From Chitinispirillum alkaliphilum (GTDB taxonomy: Bacteria; Fibrobacterota; Chitinivibrionia; Chitinivibrionales; Chitinispirillaceae): DNA of 64,000 bases. The DNA is taken from positions 49,313 through 113,312 of the forward strand of contig LDWW01000015.1 in assembly GCA_001045525.1 (NCBI GenBank), written 5' to 3'. The position numbers were made by a program, and so were the translations under genes. The notes under the pieces are model-generated. The model was given only the letters and a program-made list of their open reading frames with translations, searched no databases and was not told where the DNA came from. Below, one piece after another: positions 45,186 through 53,962 of the stretch. Each line of letters opens with the position of its first letter. Position 1 is the stretch's first letter.

Positions 45186-45299
45186 GTGTTGGCCAAGAAG
45201 AAGATGTCAGTAAAAAAGGCCGCTGCCAAGAAAAAGACTGGTGCAAAAAGTCCGCAGTCAAGAATCCGCAGCAGAATAAGAAGATGTGATATCCTGTGA
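45186..45299 (+). pseudogene. Lysine-rich histone H1-like mini-ORF, probably frameshifted
   Basis: AAGGAGG (45171-45177) lies eight bases before GTG 45186. The frame begins V/M-L-AKKKMSVKKAAAKKKTGAK, typical of bacterial histone H1-like tails. After the A5 run at 45245-45249 it turns to SPQSRIRSRIRRCDIL and stops at 45299. Shifting by -1 at that run gives KKSAVKNPQQNKKM and a stop at 45289, which continues the basic, Q/N/K-rich character. A lost base, a sequencing error or slippage could explain this. As drawn it encodes 37 residues. Confidence 0.5.
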
Positions 45300-45430
45300 A
45301 TGCACTTTTGTGGGACTGATATCCAAATGTTAGCACCCTCTATTCAGGGGGCTTAAATGAAAATCCGTATACAACGGGGAATCAGTGTTTTTTCTACGCT
45401 TTCAAAACAGTTATTGCCACACAGCTTACC

Positions 45431-47665
45431 ATGTTCTATTTTAATGCTTCAAAAAATGATAGTTTTAACCTTCCCTCAAAAATTTGCTGCATGATAGAAT
45501 ATTCTAAATTAGTTGTGGAAATGTGGTCAATACCAGAAAGTATTGCGGAAAGAATCTGCGATGCTTATCAAAAAGGTGATTCACCTTACTACCTTCTCGA
45601 GTATGTACCACAGGTGTCTATGGAGCTGGACAGTTCTACTCTTTGGGAGATTTATGATTACCTGAAAGGTATGGAGGACTTGTCCGCAAAAAAGAAGAGA
45701 GCAATAAATGCTTTCAAAAAAGCAGGTAAACTTACCACCACGGTAGAAAAACAGATCAATTTCTCTACAAAATCCTACGAACTTGATGATCTGACCATTT
45801 CGCTGCGACCAAATCCCAGGAGCAGAGGTCAGGTTGCTGCGAAAAAAGGATTGGACCACCTTGCTGCCATTATTATCGATCAGCAGGAAGAGGAAAAGCC
45901 AGTTGAAGATTTGGCTTCGGAGTACGTGGGGAAACATCCTTCTCTGAAAAGTGTCGATGATGTTATACAGGGTGCCAAAGACATTATTGCCGAAAGGTTC
46001 TCTTTTGATGAGACCGTAAGAACGATGTCAAGAGACTTCGTTTATGATGATGGTTTCTTTGAGGTTGTTCCAAAAAACAAAAAGGACACCTCATTTTCAT
46101 CTTACGTAAACAAGCTGATTCCTTTGAAGGAAGTATCCAAGGAAGAGTTGTTGCGATTGTTCATGGCAGAAGATTCCAAGGCAATCAAATTAAAAGTAGG
46201 AGTACAGCTTTTCAGGATTTCTGAACTGCTCAGGACCCATTTTGTTGAAAATCCAGATTCTACTTCCTTCGATATAATTTGTGAAGCTGTAGATGATATG
46301 TGGGGAAGGCTCCTCTACCCGATCGTAGAGCGGGACATTAAAGAGATGCTTAGAAGTGAGGCGGAAGCTTGGGCTGTAAAAAAGGTTCACTCCGACTTGT
46401 CCCAGGCATATAACACTGCGGAGCAAAATGTTTCCTTCTTTGCTTACACCTCAGGGAAGAGTGTGTTGGTTGCCGCCCTGAACAGTAACGGAGATTTACT
46501 TGGGGCTACTTCGGAGAAAAGAACATCTGCTGAAAAACAGGCTCCCAGTGAAAAACTGAACCAGTTTTTTCAGAGACATAAACCCGCAGAAATTGTGATT
46601 GTTGATGGTGAAGGTGTTGAAGATGCTGAAAAGATTATATCTGCGCTGAATTCAAAAATCACCAATCCTCCTGTGGTTAAAAATGTAAAATTGGATCGCA
46701 AAAAAAATCTCCCATCCGAATCTCCATGGATGGAGGAGAAATTTGGTTTCCTTGAAGATGAAGCTCGTCAGCTCTACGCTCTCGCTTTGCTTTATACCAA
46801 ACCAATTGTTCTTGTTCCGGAGCTTGGGGCAGATTACTACACTGTCCATCCCCTGCAGGATGTAATTCCTGATGAAAGATTTGTAGAAATCATTAACCGC
46901 ATAGTTGTAAGTGAAAAACTTAAAAGTGGTGTAAACATTAAAGAGATTGCTGGTTCACCGCTCTCACAGTTAAAACCAGTCTCAGATGATCATCTGCAGT
47001 TAATAAAGGATTCATATGCAGAGGGAAAAGTGGCATCGAAGACAGATCTGCAGAGCATTAAAGGTATAGATGAAACAGTATTCAGGAATATCGCCGGTTT
47101 CATAATAATACCTTCGGCAGAAAATCCCTTAGACCGTTCTACCGTCCATCCCGAATATTTCTCCCTTGTTGCAGAACTAAGTGATCAGATGAACATCTCT
47201 ATAGATACTATGATCTCTAATCCTGACTCTATCAAGGGATATGATGCGGGAGAAGAGCTTTTGCAGTTCTTTATTGGGAATAAACTGGCATCTCAAATTG
47301 CAAATGCTCAGCGTTTCAATGGAACCGGTGTGCAGAAGATTAAACGCAAGCAAAAACTGTCTGAACTTCAGGAAGGTGCTGTCGTTTCAGGGCGTGTCAC
47401 AAATGTAACGAAGTTCGGTGTTTTCGTAAATATTAATGCAGTGTGTGATGGTCTTGTTCACATCTCACAACTTGCAGATGAGTATGTGGAAACACCTGAG
47501 CAGGTTGCATCTGTAGGGGATAAAGTTGATGTGAGAATTTTGAAGGTGGATGTAAAGAAACGCAGGATCTCACTGACTATGAAAAATTTAGGAAAAAAAG
47601 CCCCTAAGATCAAACCATCCAAAGGGCAGCTTAATACCCTCGCTGACTTTTTCAAATCACGCTGA
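45431..47665 (+). CDS. Divergent Tex-like RNA-binding protein
   Basis: This protein of up to 744 residues has the Tex domain order. A helical N-terminus is followed by a YqgF/RNase H-like region (SFFAYTSGKSVLVAALNSNGDLLGAT, about 335-405), then a helix-hairpin-helix block (GVNIKEIAG, LQSIKGIDETVFRNIAGFIII, PLDRSTVHPEYF, about 495-580). An S1 domain ends it (GAVVSGRVTNVTKFGVFVNINAVCDGLVHISQL, about 655-730). Sequence outside HhH and S1 is much diverged from canonical Tex. The start is uncertain: ATGs at 45431, 45494 and 45521 are in frame and none has a strong ribosome site. Confidence 0.75.
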   Translation: MFYFNASKNDSFNLPSKICCMIEYSKLVVEMWSIPESIAERICDAYQKGDSPYYLLEYVPQVSMELDSSTLWEIYDYLKGMEDLSAKKKRAINAFKKAGKLTTTVEKQINFSTKSYELDDLTISLRPNPRSRGQVAAKKGLDHLAAIIIDQQEEEKPVEDLASEYVGKHPSLKSVDDVIQGAKDIIAERFSFDETVRTMSRDFVYDDGFFEVVPKNKKDTSFSSYVNKLIPLKEVSKEELLRLFMAEDSKAIKLKVGVQLFRISELLRTHFVENPDSTSFDIICEAVDDMWGRLLYPIVERDIKEMLRSEAEAWAVKKVHSDLSQAYNTAEQNVSFFAYTSGKSVLVAALNSNGDLLGATSEKRTSAEKQAPSEKLNQFFQRHKPAEIVIVDGEGVEDAEKIISALNSKITNPPVVKNVKLDRKKNLPSESPWMEEKFGFLEDEARQLYALALLYTKPIVLVPELGADYYTVHPLQDVIPDERFVEIINRIVVSEKLKSGVNIKEIAGSPLSQLKPVSDDHLQLIKDSYAEGKVASKTDLQSIKGIDETVFRNIAGFIIIPSAENPLDRSTVHPEYFSLVAELSDQMNISIDTMISNPDSIKGYDAGEELLQFFIGNKLASQIANAQRFNGTGVQKIKRKQKLSELQEGAVVSGRVTNVTKFGVFVNINAVCDGLVHISQLADEYVETPEQVASVGDKVDVRILKVDVKKRRISLTMKNLGKKAPKIKPSKGQLNTLADFFKSR

Positions 47666-47695
47666 TAATATAAGAGAATAATAATAAAAAAAAGA

Positions 47696-47724
47696 AGAGA
47701 AGTTTTCTTCTCTCTCTCTCTCTC
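47696..47724 (+). repeat. Small hairpin and (TC)8 microsatellite after the Tex-like gene
   Basis: AGAGAAG (47696-47702) pairs with CTTCTCT (47707-47713), and the right arm runs into eight TC repeats (47709-47724). It lies between the convergent tex-like and rsfS genes and is at best a weak terminator. Confidence 0.4.
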
Positions 47725-47763
47725 TTTATGTGGCCAACTTTGCCGTTTATAGTTTCTGTTGTT

Positions 47764-48135
47764 CTACTCTTGTTGGGAAGGGATTTCCCTGAATACCCCC
47801 TCTTTCCAGAGCGATTCCAGATTATAGTATTCCCGAAGTTCGGGCAACATAATGTGGATGACGACATCGGTATAGTCGATCAGAATCCAGCGTCCCTCTT
47901 CTGTTCCTTCTTCGTGCCATGGGCGGGTGTGCTGGGCTTTGAGGTTCTTGACTACTTCATCTGCTATGGCCCTTGTGTGTGAGGTATTATCAGCTTCGCA
48001 AATAATAAACCAGTCGGTTGGCCCAGCGATCTTTGTAAGATCAATAACGGTTATCTTTTCTGCCAGTTTTTGCTGTAAACTGGAAATCGTTTCATTAACG
48101 AGATTTTCACCTGCGAGTGAAGTTGGTTTGTTCAC
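47764..48135 (-). CDS. rsfS: Ribosomal silencing factor RsfS (Iojap)
   Basis: The 123-residue protein binds uL14 on the large subunit and blocks subunit joining in poor nutrient conditions. IDLTKIAGPTDWFIICEADNTSHTRAIADEV and RWILIDYTDVVIHIMLPELREYYNLESLW are the diagnostic blocks. It starts at GTG 48135, overlapping the stop of the LytR_C gene by one base. Confidence 0.95.
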   Translation of the reverse strand: MNKPTSLAGENLVNETISSLQQKLAEKITVIDLTKIAGPTDWFIICEADNTSHTRAIADEVVKNLKAQHTRPWHEEGTEEGRWILIDYTDVVIHIMLPELREYYNLESLWKEGVFREIPSQQE

Positions 48136-48533
48136 TATATTCTTTCTCCAAAATCTGGTCCTGTGATTACTGTAACATCATAAATATTTTCATTGGTACG
48201 AATGATAACGAGCTTATCGGTGTTGAGAGATTCTGCGATTTTTTCTGCAACAGCTAAGTCCTGAGTTCTGGATATTACCATTGTGTATGGGTAATTCCAA
48301 CTTGGAGCATTGTCGATATTTTTAACATCAAACTGTCTTGATCTCAGGAAGTCAGCCATTCTGTTGGCAGCGCCTTCAACACCGCAACCGTTTAAAACTT
48401 CAATACTGCCGATGTGGGGAATAGTAGAATCAGCTTCTTGTGGCAATTCGTGTATTTTACCGTCATCCTTTCCAATAATAATTGCAGAAACGGAGATCGA
48501 CAGAAATATAAAGAGAAGAATTGCATTTCCCAT
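48135..48533 (-). CDS. Membrane-anchored LytR C-terminal domain protein
   Basis: The 132-residue protein has an N-terminal membrane helix (AILLFIFLSISVSAIII). A LytR_C domain follows from about residue 45 (IEVLNGCGVEGAANRMADFLRSRQFDV, TMVISRTQDLAVAEKIAESL). The catalytic LCP domain is absent. The gene lies between panD and rsfS; stand-alone LytR_C genes beside rsfS occur in other bacteria. Function is unknown. Confidence 0.8.
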   Translation of the reverse strand: MGNAILLFIFLSISVSAIIIGKDDGKIHELPQEADSTIPHIGSIEVLNGCGVEGAANRMADFLRSRQFDVKNIDNAPSWNYPYTMVISRTQDLAVAEKIAESLNTDKLVIIRTNENIYDVTVITGPDFGERI

Positions 48534-48559
48534 ACATCGGCCTCTGGTAAGTGATATTT

Positions 48560-48892
48560 TTACTTATTGATATTTATAATCACGGGCTTATGGTCAGCAA
48601 TTTCTTCCGGGGAAAGCATAGCATAAGAGATAATCATAATGTTATCTCCGACCATACCAAGGCGTGCCGCTGGTCCGTTAAGTTCAACAGCTCCCGATCC
48701 CCTTTCGCCTTTTATGACATAAGTAGTAAGCCTGGTACCAGTATTGACATTTAAAACGTGAACTTCTTCATTGGGCAGGATACCTGATTTTTCCAGGTAA
48801 TTTTCATCGATTGTGATACTGCCTTCATAATGCAGGTTAACTCCTGTAATGCGCACATCTCTGATTTTGCTGTTAAGAAACATCCTGTACAT
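48560..48892 (-). CDS. panD: Aspartate 1-decarboxylase
   Basis: The 110-residue pyruvoyl enzyme makes beta-alanine for pantothenate. LHYEGSITID contains the Gly-Ser self-cleavage site that generates the pyruvoyl group, and LNGPAARLGMVGDNIMIISYA is the conserved core. Length is normal. It is on the same strand as, and 27 bases upstream of, the LytR_C gene. Confidence 0.96.
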   Translation of the reverse strand: MYRMFLNSKIRDVRITGVNLHYEGSITIDENYLEKSGILPNEEVHVLNVNTGTRLTTYVIKGERGSGAVELNGPAARLGMVGDNIMIISYAMLSPEEIADHKPVIININK

Positions 48893-48997
48893 AAACGCTG
48901 AATCCTGATAGTTGAAAGAGAAAGAAAGACAAAAAGCCCCTTAGGTACTTATTCAGAGGCTTAAATATCGTAAAAACAGAGTATAAAATAATTATTG

Positions 48998-49567
48998 CTA
49001 ATTAGATTTGGTGAGTTTTTGAATTTCATCTCTCAGACGGGCAGCTTCTTCGTAGGATTCATTTTCTATGGCCTGTTTCAGCTGCCTTTTGAGCGACTCC
49101 AAAGGGGTAAGATTAAGCAGTTCCTCTTCTATTTCTTCCTCTTCCTGCTCTTCCATCTCAGTTTCATCGGGGACAATAATACCCGCTCCATCCATGACCT
49201 TTTCGCTTACATAGATTGGGGCGGCAAATCTCAGGGCCAGCGCTATGGCATCACTTGGCCTGGAATCGATTTCGATGTTTTCTTCGTTATTTTTGAAGAT
49301 GAGGCGAGCATAGTACGTTTCATCTACCAGATCGCATATCTCTATTTTGATAAGAGGGCAGTCGAGCTTGTTTAATACATTCTTCATCAGATCATGTGTC
49401 AGAGGTCTGGGGAAAGGAACCTGGTTGAGCTGTATGGCGATAGACTGAGCCTCAAGCTGACCTATAGATATAGGAAGAGTTCTTTTGTCTTCATACCCTT
49501 TTAGTAAAATTACAAACTCTTTACCCATATTTACCAGAAATGTATTTGCCACTTCCACAAGAATCAT
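48998..49567 (-). CDS. Bifunctional nuclease (DUF151) domain with C-terminal UVR motif
   Basis: In this 189-residue protein, residues 1-135 form a BFN/DUF151 domain (LPISIGQLEAQSIAIQL, ARLIFKNNEENIEIDSRPSDAIALALRFAAPIYV). An acidic linker (MEEQEEEEIEEEL) joins it to a UvrB/UvrC-type motif (LKRQLKQAIENESYEEAARLRDEIQKL). This fusion is also known from other phyla. DUF151 proteins have reported nuclease activity, and UVR motifs mediate protein contacts. Confidence 0.88.
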   Translation of the reverse strand: MILVEVANTFLVNMGKEFVILLKGYEDKRTLPISIGQLEAQSIAIQLNQVPFPRPLTHDLMKNVLNKLDCPLIKIEICDLVDETYYARLIFKNNEENIEIDSRPSDAIALALRFAAPIYVSEKVMDGAGIIVPDETEMEEQEEEEIEEELLNLTPLESLKRQLKQAIENESYEEAARLRDEIQKLTKSN

Positions 49568-49711
49568 ACTCTAAATTAGACTCCTTATTAGGGTTTTTAC
49601 TACTACATACGGAGAGAAATTTTCTCCTAAAACTTATACGTTTTTGGTAATGCTATATTGTATCACTGCATACCTATACCAAAAAAGCAAGTAATGTACC
49701 ACATATCCGTT

Positions 49712-51004
49712 TTAATCTATCTGCCCAACCTTTATCGTCTCTGATCTGTCAGGACCAATCGACACAATGAGAACCGGCGTGTCGTAACACAGTTCACATA
49801 ACCTCCTGAGATACTTTTGAGCCGCCTCGGGAAGATCCGATATAGAATTGCACTCCTTTAGATCACATTTCCAGCCAGGCATAGTTTCGTAAACCGGTAC
49901 CACCCGCTCAAGCGAGCTGATATCTGTGGGAAACTGGTCAATACGCTTGCCGTCAATCTCGTAATGGGTACATAATTTGATCTCATCAAAACCGTTTAGC
50001 ACATCGAGTTTGGTTAAAGCCAGGTGAGTTATTCCGTTAAGCTGGATTGATTTTCTCACCATCACGCTGTCAAACCAGCCACAGCGCCTTGGGCGGCCGG
50101 TTGTTGATCCAAACTCTCCGCCTGCGCTTCTGAGCATCTCTCCGGCAGAATCATCAAGCTCTGTCGGGAAAGGACCGTTGCCTACACGGGTGGTGTAAAT
50201 TTTTACTATCCCTATAACGTTATCTATTACACCGGGGCCGATACCTGAACCGGTACTTGCACCTCCAGAGATTGTATTGGAGGAGGTAACGTAAGGATAG
50301 GTGCCGTGGTCGATGTCGAGAAATGTTCCCTGAGCACCTTCGAAGAGAAGCCGCTTTTTCTCCTGAGTTGCATTGAAGATATAAAAGGCGGTGTCTTTTA
50401 TGAATGGCAAAAGGCGTGAGCGGATTTTGCTGTACTGATCAAGCAGTTCAGATTCATTCAGATCAAGTGAAATGCCGAACTGTTTTTCAATATAGGATTT
50501 TTTCTGTGCAAAATGGTTTTTGAATTTCTGACAGAAATGTTCCCAGTTAACAAGGTCACCTACACGCAGACCGGTTCTTGATACCTTATCAGCGTAAGCA
50601 GGGCCTATGCCCCTGCCGGTAGTACCGATTTTAGAGTTGCCCATAGTCGACTCGATCTGCCTGTCCATGGCTTTGTGGCATGGGAGTACAAGATGAGCCA
50701 GATCAGAAACAAAAAGACGGTCATTTACATCTATGCCGCTTTGGGTCAGTTCATCAATTTCAAGCAGGAACTGTTCTGCATCAATTACAACACCATTTCC
50801 TATGATGCAGATTTTTTCAGGGCTGATTATTCCTGAGGGGACCAGATGAAACACAAATTTCTTACCATTGGCTATGACGGTGTGACCTGCATTGGCGCCA
50901 CCCTGAAAACGGATAATGATATCAGATTGTTCAGTAAGGTAGTCAATAACTTTGGCCTTACCTTCATCTCCCCACTGGGTTCCTACGATAACTGCATTTG
51001 CCAT
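49712..51004 (-). CDS. purA: Adenylosuccinate synthetase
   Basis: The 430-residue GTP-dependent enzyme joins IMP and aspartate in AMP synthesis. It has GTQWGDEGKAKVIDYL at the N-terminus, GGANAGHTV, GTTGRGIGPAYADK and TTTGRPRRCGWFD with GTP-binding LTKLDVLNG. The usual GDEGKGK loop reads GDEGKAK here. Transcription is divergent from the XPB helicase. Confidence 0.97.
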   Translation of the reverse strand: MANAVIVGTQWGDEGKAKVIDYLTEQSDIIIRFQGGANAGHTVIANGKKFVFHLVPSGIISPEKICIIGNGVVIDAEQFLLEIDELTQSGIDVNDRLFVSDLAHLVLPCHKAMDRQIESTMGNSKIGTTGRGIGPAYADKVSRTGLRVGDLVNWEHFCQKFKNHFAQKKSYIEKQFGISLDLNESELLDQYSKIRSRLLPFIKDTAFYIFNATQEKKRLLFEGAQGTFLDIDHGTYPYVTSSNTISGGASTGSGIGPGVIDNVIGIVKIYTTRVGNGPFPTELDDSAGEMLRSAGGEFGSTTGRPRRCGWFDSVMVRKSIQLNGITHLALTKLDVLNGFDEIKLCTHYEIDGKRIDQFPTDISSLERVVPVYETMPGWKCDLKECNSISDLPEAAQKYLRRLCELCYDTPVLIVSIGPDRSETIKVGQID

Positions 51005-51138
51005 GATTTTGATCCTGAAAACAGAGTAAAATGAATAGAAAACAAAATTTTTAAATTAACTCAAGGCTCGATGATAGTCAATCACATCCCGTTTATTATT
51101 TTATCACCCCAAACAGGAATAGAGAGTGAGAGAGAAAA

Positions 51139-52815
51139 ATGTTTAATCCGCAAAATCCCTTGATTGTACAAAGTAACAGCACAATTCTTCTTGAGGTAAA
51201 CAATCCGCTTTTTGTTGATGCAAGAAATGCTATAAGCCAGTTTGCTCACCTTGATAAGAGCCCCGAGTATATCCATACCTATACTATAACCTCCCTTTCA
51301 CTCTGGAATGCTGCAGCCCTTGGTCTTACACCAAGAGAAGTTATAGCCAGCCTCAGCACCTACTCAAAATACCCTCTGCCCCAGAATGTAGAAACTGATA
51401 TTTCCGAGCTGATGGGAAGATTTGGTAAAATTGTTCTGGAGAGCATCGATGGGTCGCTTGTGCTTAGGTCTGATCAGCGGGACCTGTTTCGCAATATCTG
51501 TCTCCATCCCCAGCTTAAGCCGCTTCTGGGTGCAAAGAAAAGCGATACATCCGTTTATGTACCCTCAAAGTTCAGAGGAGAAATCAAGCAGGTACTCATA
51601 GATATCGGATACCCTGCATATGATCTGGCCGGGTATGTGGATGGTGATCCTTTCCCAATCAATATGAGGGAGAAAACCCTCAGAGGGGATCCGCTTGCGA
51701 TCAGAAAATACCAGCAGCAGGCTGCTGATAATTTCTCCGGTAATAAGGAATCTCCTGGTGGCAGCGGTATTGTGGTGCTTCCCTGCGGTGCGGGGAAAAC
51801 GGTTGTTGGGCTCTACACCATGAGTCTTCTTAAAAGAAGGACTCTCGTTCTGGTCACAAATGTCACTGCCGCACGGCAGTGGAAACGGGAAATGCTCGAT
51901 AAAACCGATTTGTCTTCCGATGATATCGGGGAGTACAGCGGTGAAGTGAAGGAGATAAAGCCTGTTACACTCGCCACATATCAGATCCTTACATACCGGA
52001 GGAAAAAAACCGACCCCTTTATCCATTATGAGATTTTTAACTCAGAAAACTGGGGACTTATAATCTACGATGAGGTTCATCTGCTTCCGGCTCCGGTGTT
52101 TAAATTTACAGCACAGATTCAGGCCAGAAGGCGCCTTGGGCTCACCGCTACCCTTATACGGGAAGATGGTCACGAAAAGGATGTTTTCACGCTCATCGGC
52201 CCCAAGAAATTTGACATGCCATGGAAAGATCTGGAAAAGCAGGGGTGGATTGCAACTGCAAAATGCATAGAAATCAGGATCGATTTGCCACAGGAGGAGA
52301 AACTGAGGTATCTCTCACTTACACCAAAGCAGCAGATCCGTCTGGCCTACGAGAACACACGTAAGCTTGATGTTATAGCCGAGCTCCTCGAAAAACACAA
52401 AGATGATCGTGTGCTTATAATCGGTCAGTATATCTCTCAGCTGGAAGAAGTGGCAAGTCGTTTTAATCTTCCTCTTATTACAGGTTCGACACCCAACAAC
52501 AAACGGGAGGTGATCTACAGAGCCTTCATCGTCGGTGAGATTAAAACACTGGTACTTTCAAAGGTGGGTAATTTTGCAATAGACCTGCCCGACGCCAATG
52601 TGGCGATTCAGATCTCAGGCTCGTTTGGTTCCCGCCAGGAAGAGGCTCAGAGACTGGGCAGAATACTCAGACCCAAGAAAAACGGCGAGCAGGCTACTTT
52701 CTACTCGATTGTAACCAGAGAGTCAAAGGAACTCGATTTTGCCATGAACCGCCAGCTCTTTCTCACTGAGCAGGGATATTCCTATGGGATTGAGTACAGG
52801 GAGGATAATGAGTAG
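51139..52815 (+). CDS. XPB/ERCC3-type DNA helicase
   Basis: The 558-residue superfamily 2 helicase has an XPB N-terminal domain (NPLIVQSNSTILLEVNNPLF, about 5-115). Walker A is LPCGAGKT, the DEVH box YDEVHLLPAP, motif III LTATLIREDG with the XPB RED residues, and the C-terminal helicase half ends with GSFGSRQEEAQRLGRILRPK. XPB unwinds DNA in eukaryotic and archaeal repair, and bacterial versions are scattered. No partner nuclease (Bax1) is adjacent. Confidence 0.92.
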   Translation: MFNPQNPLIVQSNSTILLEVNNPLFVDARNAISQFAHLDKSPEYIHTYTITSLSLWNAAALGLTPREVIASLSTYSKYPLPQNVETDISELMGRFGKIVLESIDGSLVLRSDQRDLFRNICLHPQLKPLLGAKKSDTSVYVPSKFRGEIKQVLIDIGYPAYDLAGYVDGDPFPINMREKTLRGDPLAIRKYQQQAADNFSGNKESPGGSGIVVLPCGAGKTVVGLYTMSLLKRRTLVLVTNVTAARQWKREMLDKTDLSSDDIGEYSGEVKEIKPVTLATYQILTYRRKKTDPFIHYEIFNSENWGLIIYDEVHLLPAPVFKFTAQIQARRRLGLTATLIREDGHEKDVFTLIGPKKFDMPWKDLEKQGWIATAKCIEIRIDLPQEEKLRYLSLTPKQQIRLAYENTRKLDVIAELLEKHKDDRVLIIGQYISQLEEVASRFNLPLITGSTPNNKREVIYRAFIVGEIKTLVLSKVGNFAIDLPDANVAIQISGSFGSRQEEAQRLGRILRPKKNGEQATFYSIVTRESKELDFAMNRQLFLTEQGYSYGIEYREDNE

Positions 52816-52850
52816 GTTGGGAGTTTTCCGAATGCACCATCCCAAGATTG

Positions 52851-53675
52851 TCAACTTAAATCTTTTCTGAAAAACCTTACTGCTTCTTCCACAAGAGTCA
52901 TATCGACACAGGTGTTGAAGCAGGGCCCGTAAGGCCTGTCGTTCAGAACTCCATAAACCGGAATCGGGTGCACATCCTGAATGCCGAGTGTGAGGTCAAG
53001 CTCGCAGGCCACGGCAATTATACCATGTGGTCTGAACTGTGCAACTCTTCTTCGTGCAAGTGTTCCGCCATTGACCACTTCTATTTTAAGCGCGTATTTC
53101 TTCCCAAGATCAAGCAGGCTGCCTACGTGGCATTTCCCGCACCCTACGCAGTTTGTGATGTCATTTGTGATTTTTCTGTTACACACATCTATCTGCAAGC
53201 AATGGGGGAGAAGAACCAGAATCCTGTCACCCTTTATTCTCCTGCTCTGCGCCTCGGTGAGAGAATTGTTCACTTTTACAAAAGAAACCCTGAGTTTGTT
53301 GCGGTCAACACGCATTAATTTACCAAGAAACACTGCAACAGGGAAAAGGAGTTTTACGGTAACAGACTTTTTGTTGTGTGGATACAAAAGGTCTAACCCG
53401 GTAATTGAACTGAGGGTTATAAGTGTCAGACCACCAAAGAGAATCAGGATGAAAAGAGCAGAACAAAAAATAATCAGATTATTCAGCAGCGGAGAGATTT
53501 CCATAAGTCTGGGATACACCAGGTATATAATAAGGAAATTGGTGAGTCCGACTAAAAACAAACTCCCCCAGCAGAATGCAAGAAACGGAATTTTGCTCCA
53601 GTTTTTCCGCCAGAGGGACTCTTCAATTTTACTTGGTGCCGCAGCTTTCCTGGAATCTTTAGCTGTAGTATTCAT
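52851..53675 (-). CDS. DUF116 membrane protein with cysteine motif
   Basis: In this 274-residue protein, two membrane helices (about 32-55 and 63-87) precede a cytoplasmic domain. LLPHCLQIDVC and NCVGCGKCHVGSLLDLG provide a CxxCxxC cluster, and GVLNDRPYGPCFNTCVD adds more cysteines, suggesting iron-sulfur binding. DUF116 function is unknown. The start overlaps the nfu stop (TAATG), and the link to an Fe-S scaffold supports a metal-cluster role. Confidence 0.85.
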   Translation of the reverse strand: MNTTAKDSRKAAAPSKIEESLWRKNWSKIPFLAFCWGSLFLVGLTNFLIIYLVYPRLMEISPLLNNLIIFCSALFILILFGGLTLITLSSITGLDLLYPHNKKSVTVKLLFPVAVFLGKLMRVDRNKLRVSFVKVNNSLTEAQSRRIKGDRILVLLPHCLQIDVCNRKITNDITNCVGCGKCHVGSLLDLGKKYALKIEVVNGGTLARRRVAQFRPHGIIAVACELDLTLGIQDVHPIPVYGVLNDRPYGPCFNTCVDMTLVEEAVRFFRKDLS

Positions 53676-53899
53676 TACTGAACGTTTTCCACACCTTTGA
53701 CTTCAGGAATACGTTTGATCAGCAGTCTTTCCACACCCATCTTAAGGGTCATAGCCGCACCGGGACACCCAGAGCAAGCGCCCTTCAATCTGACCTTCAC
53801 AATTCCGTCCTCAGTTACATCCACAAGTTCAATGTCGCCTCCATCAGCCTGAAGATTGGGGCGGATTTCCTCTATTACTTCTGCTACTTTCTCTTTCAT
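53675..53899 (-). CDS. NifU C-terminal domain (Nfu) iron-sulfur scaffold
   Basis: The 74-residue protein is a single Nfu domain. RPNLQADGGDIELVDV and KGACSGCPGAAMTLKMGVE contain the CxxC that binds a transferable cluster between two subunits. The length equals a stand-alone Nfu. It is coupled to the DUF116 gene. Confidence 0.93.
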   Translation of the reverse strand: MKEKVAEVIEEIRPNLQADGGDIELVDVTEDGIVKVRLKGACSGCPGAAMTLKMGVERLLIKRIPEVKGVENVQ

Positions 53900-53962
53900 G
53901 ATTTCTCCCTTCGTTTTAATATATTAGAAAAAATAAAGAATTACTCGCTGTTCCACAAGCTA

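Noticed and set aside
47709..47724. TC repeat as phase-variable switch
   Set aside because: It lies between convergent genes outside coding and promoter regions, so length change would have no obvious effect.
52981..53700. 239-codon plus-strand ORF
   Set aside because: It is antisense to the clear DUF116 gene, with no motif of its own.
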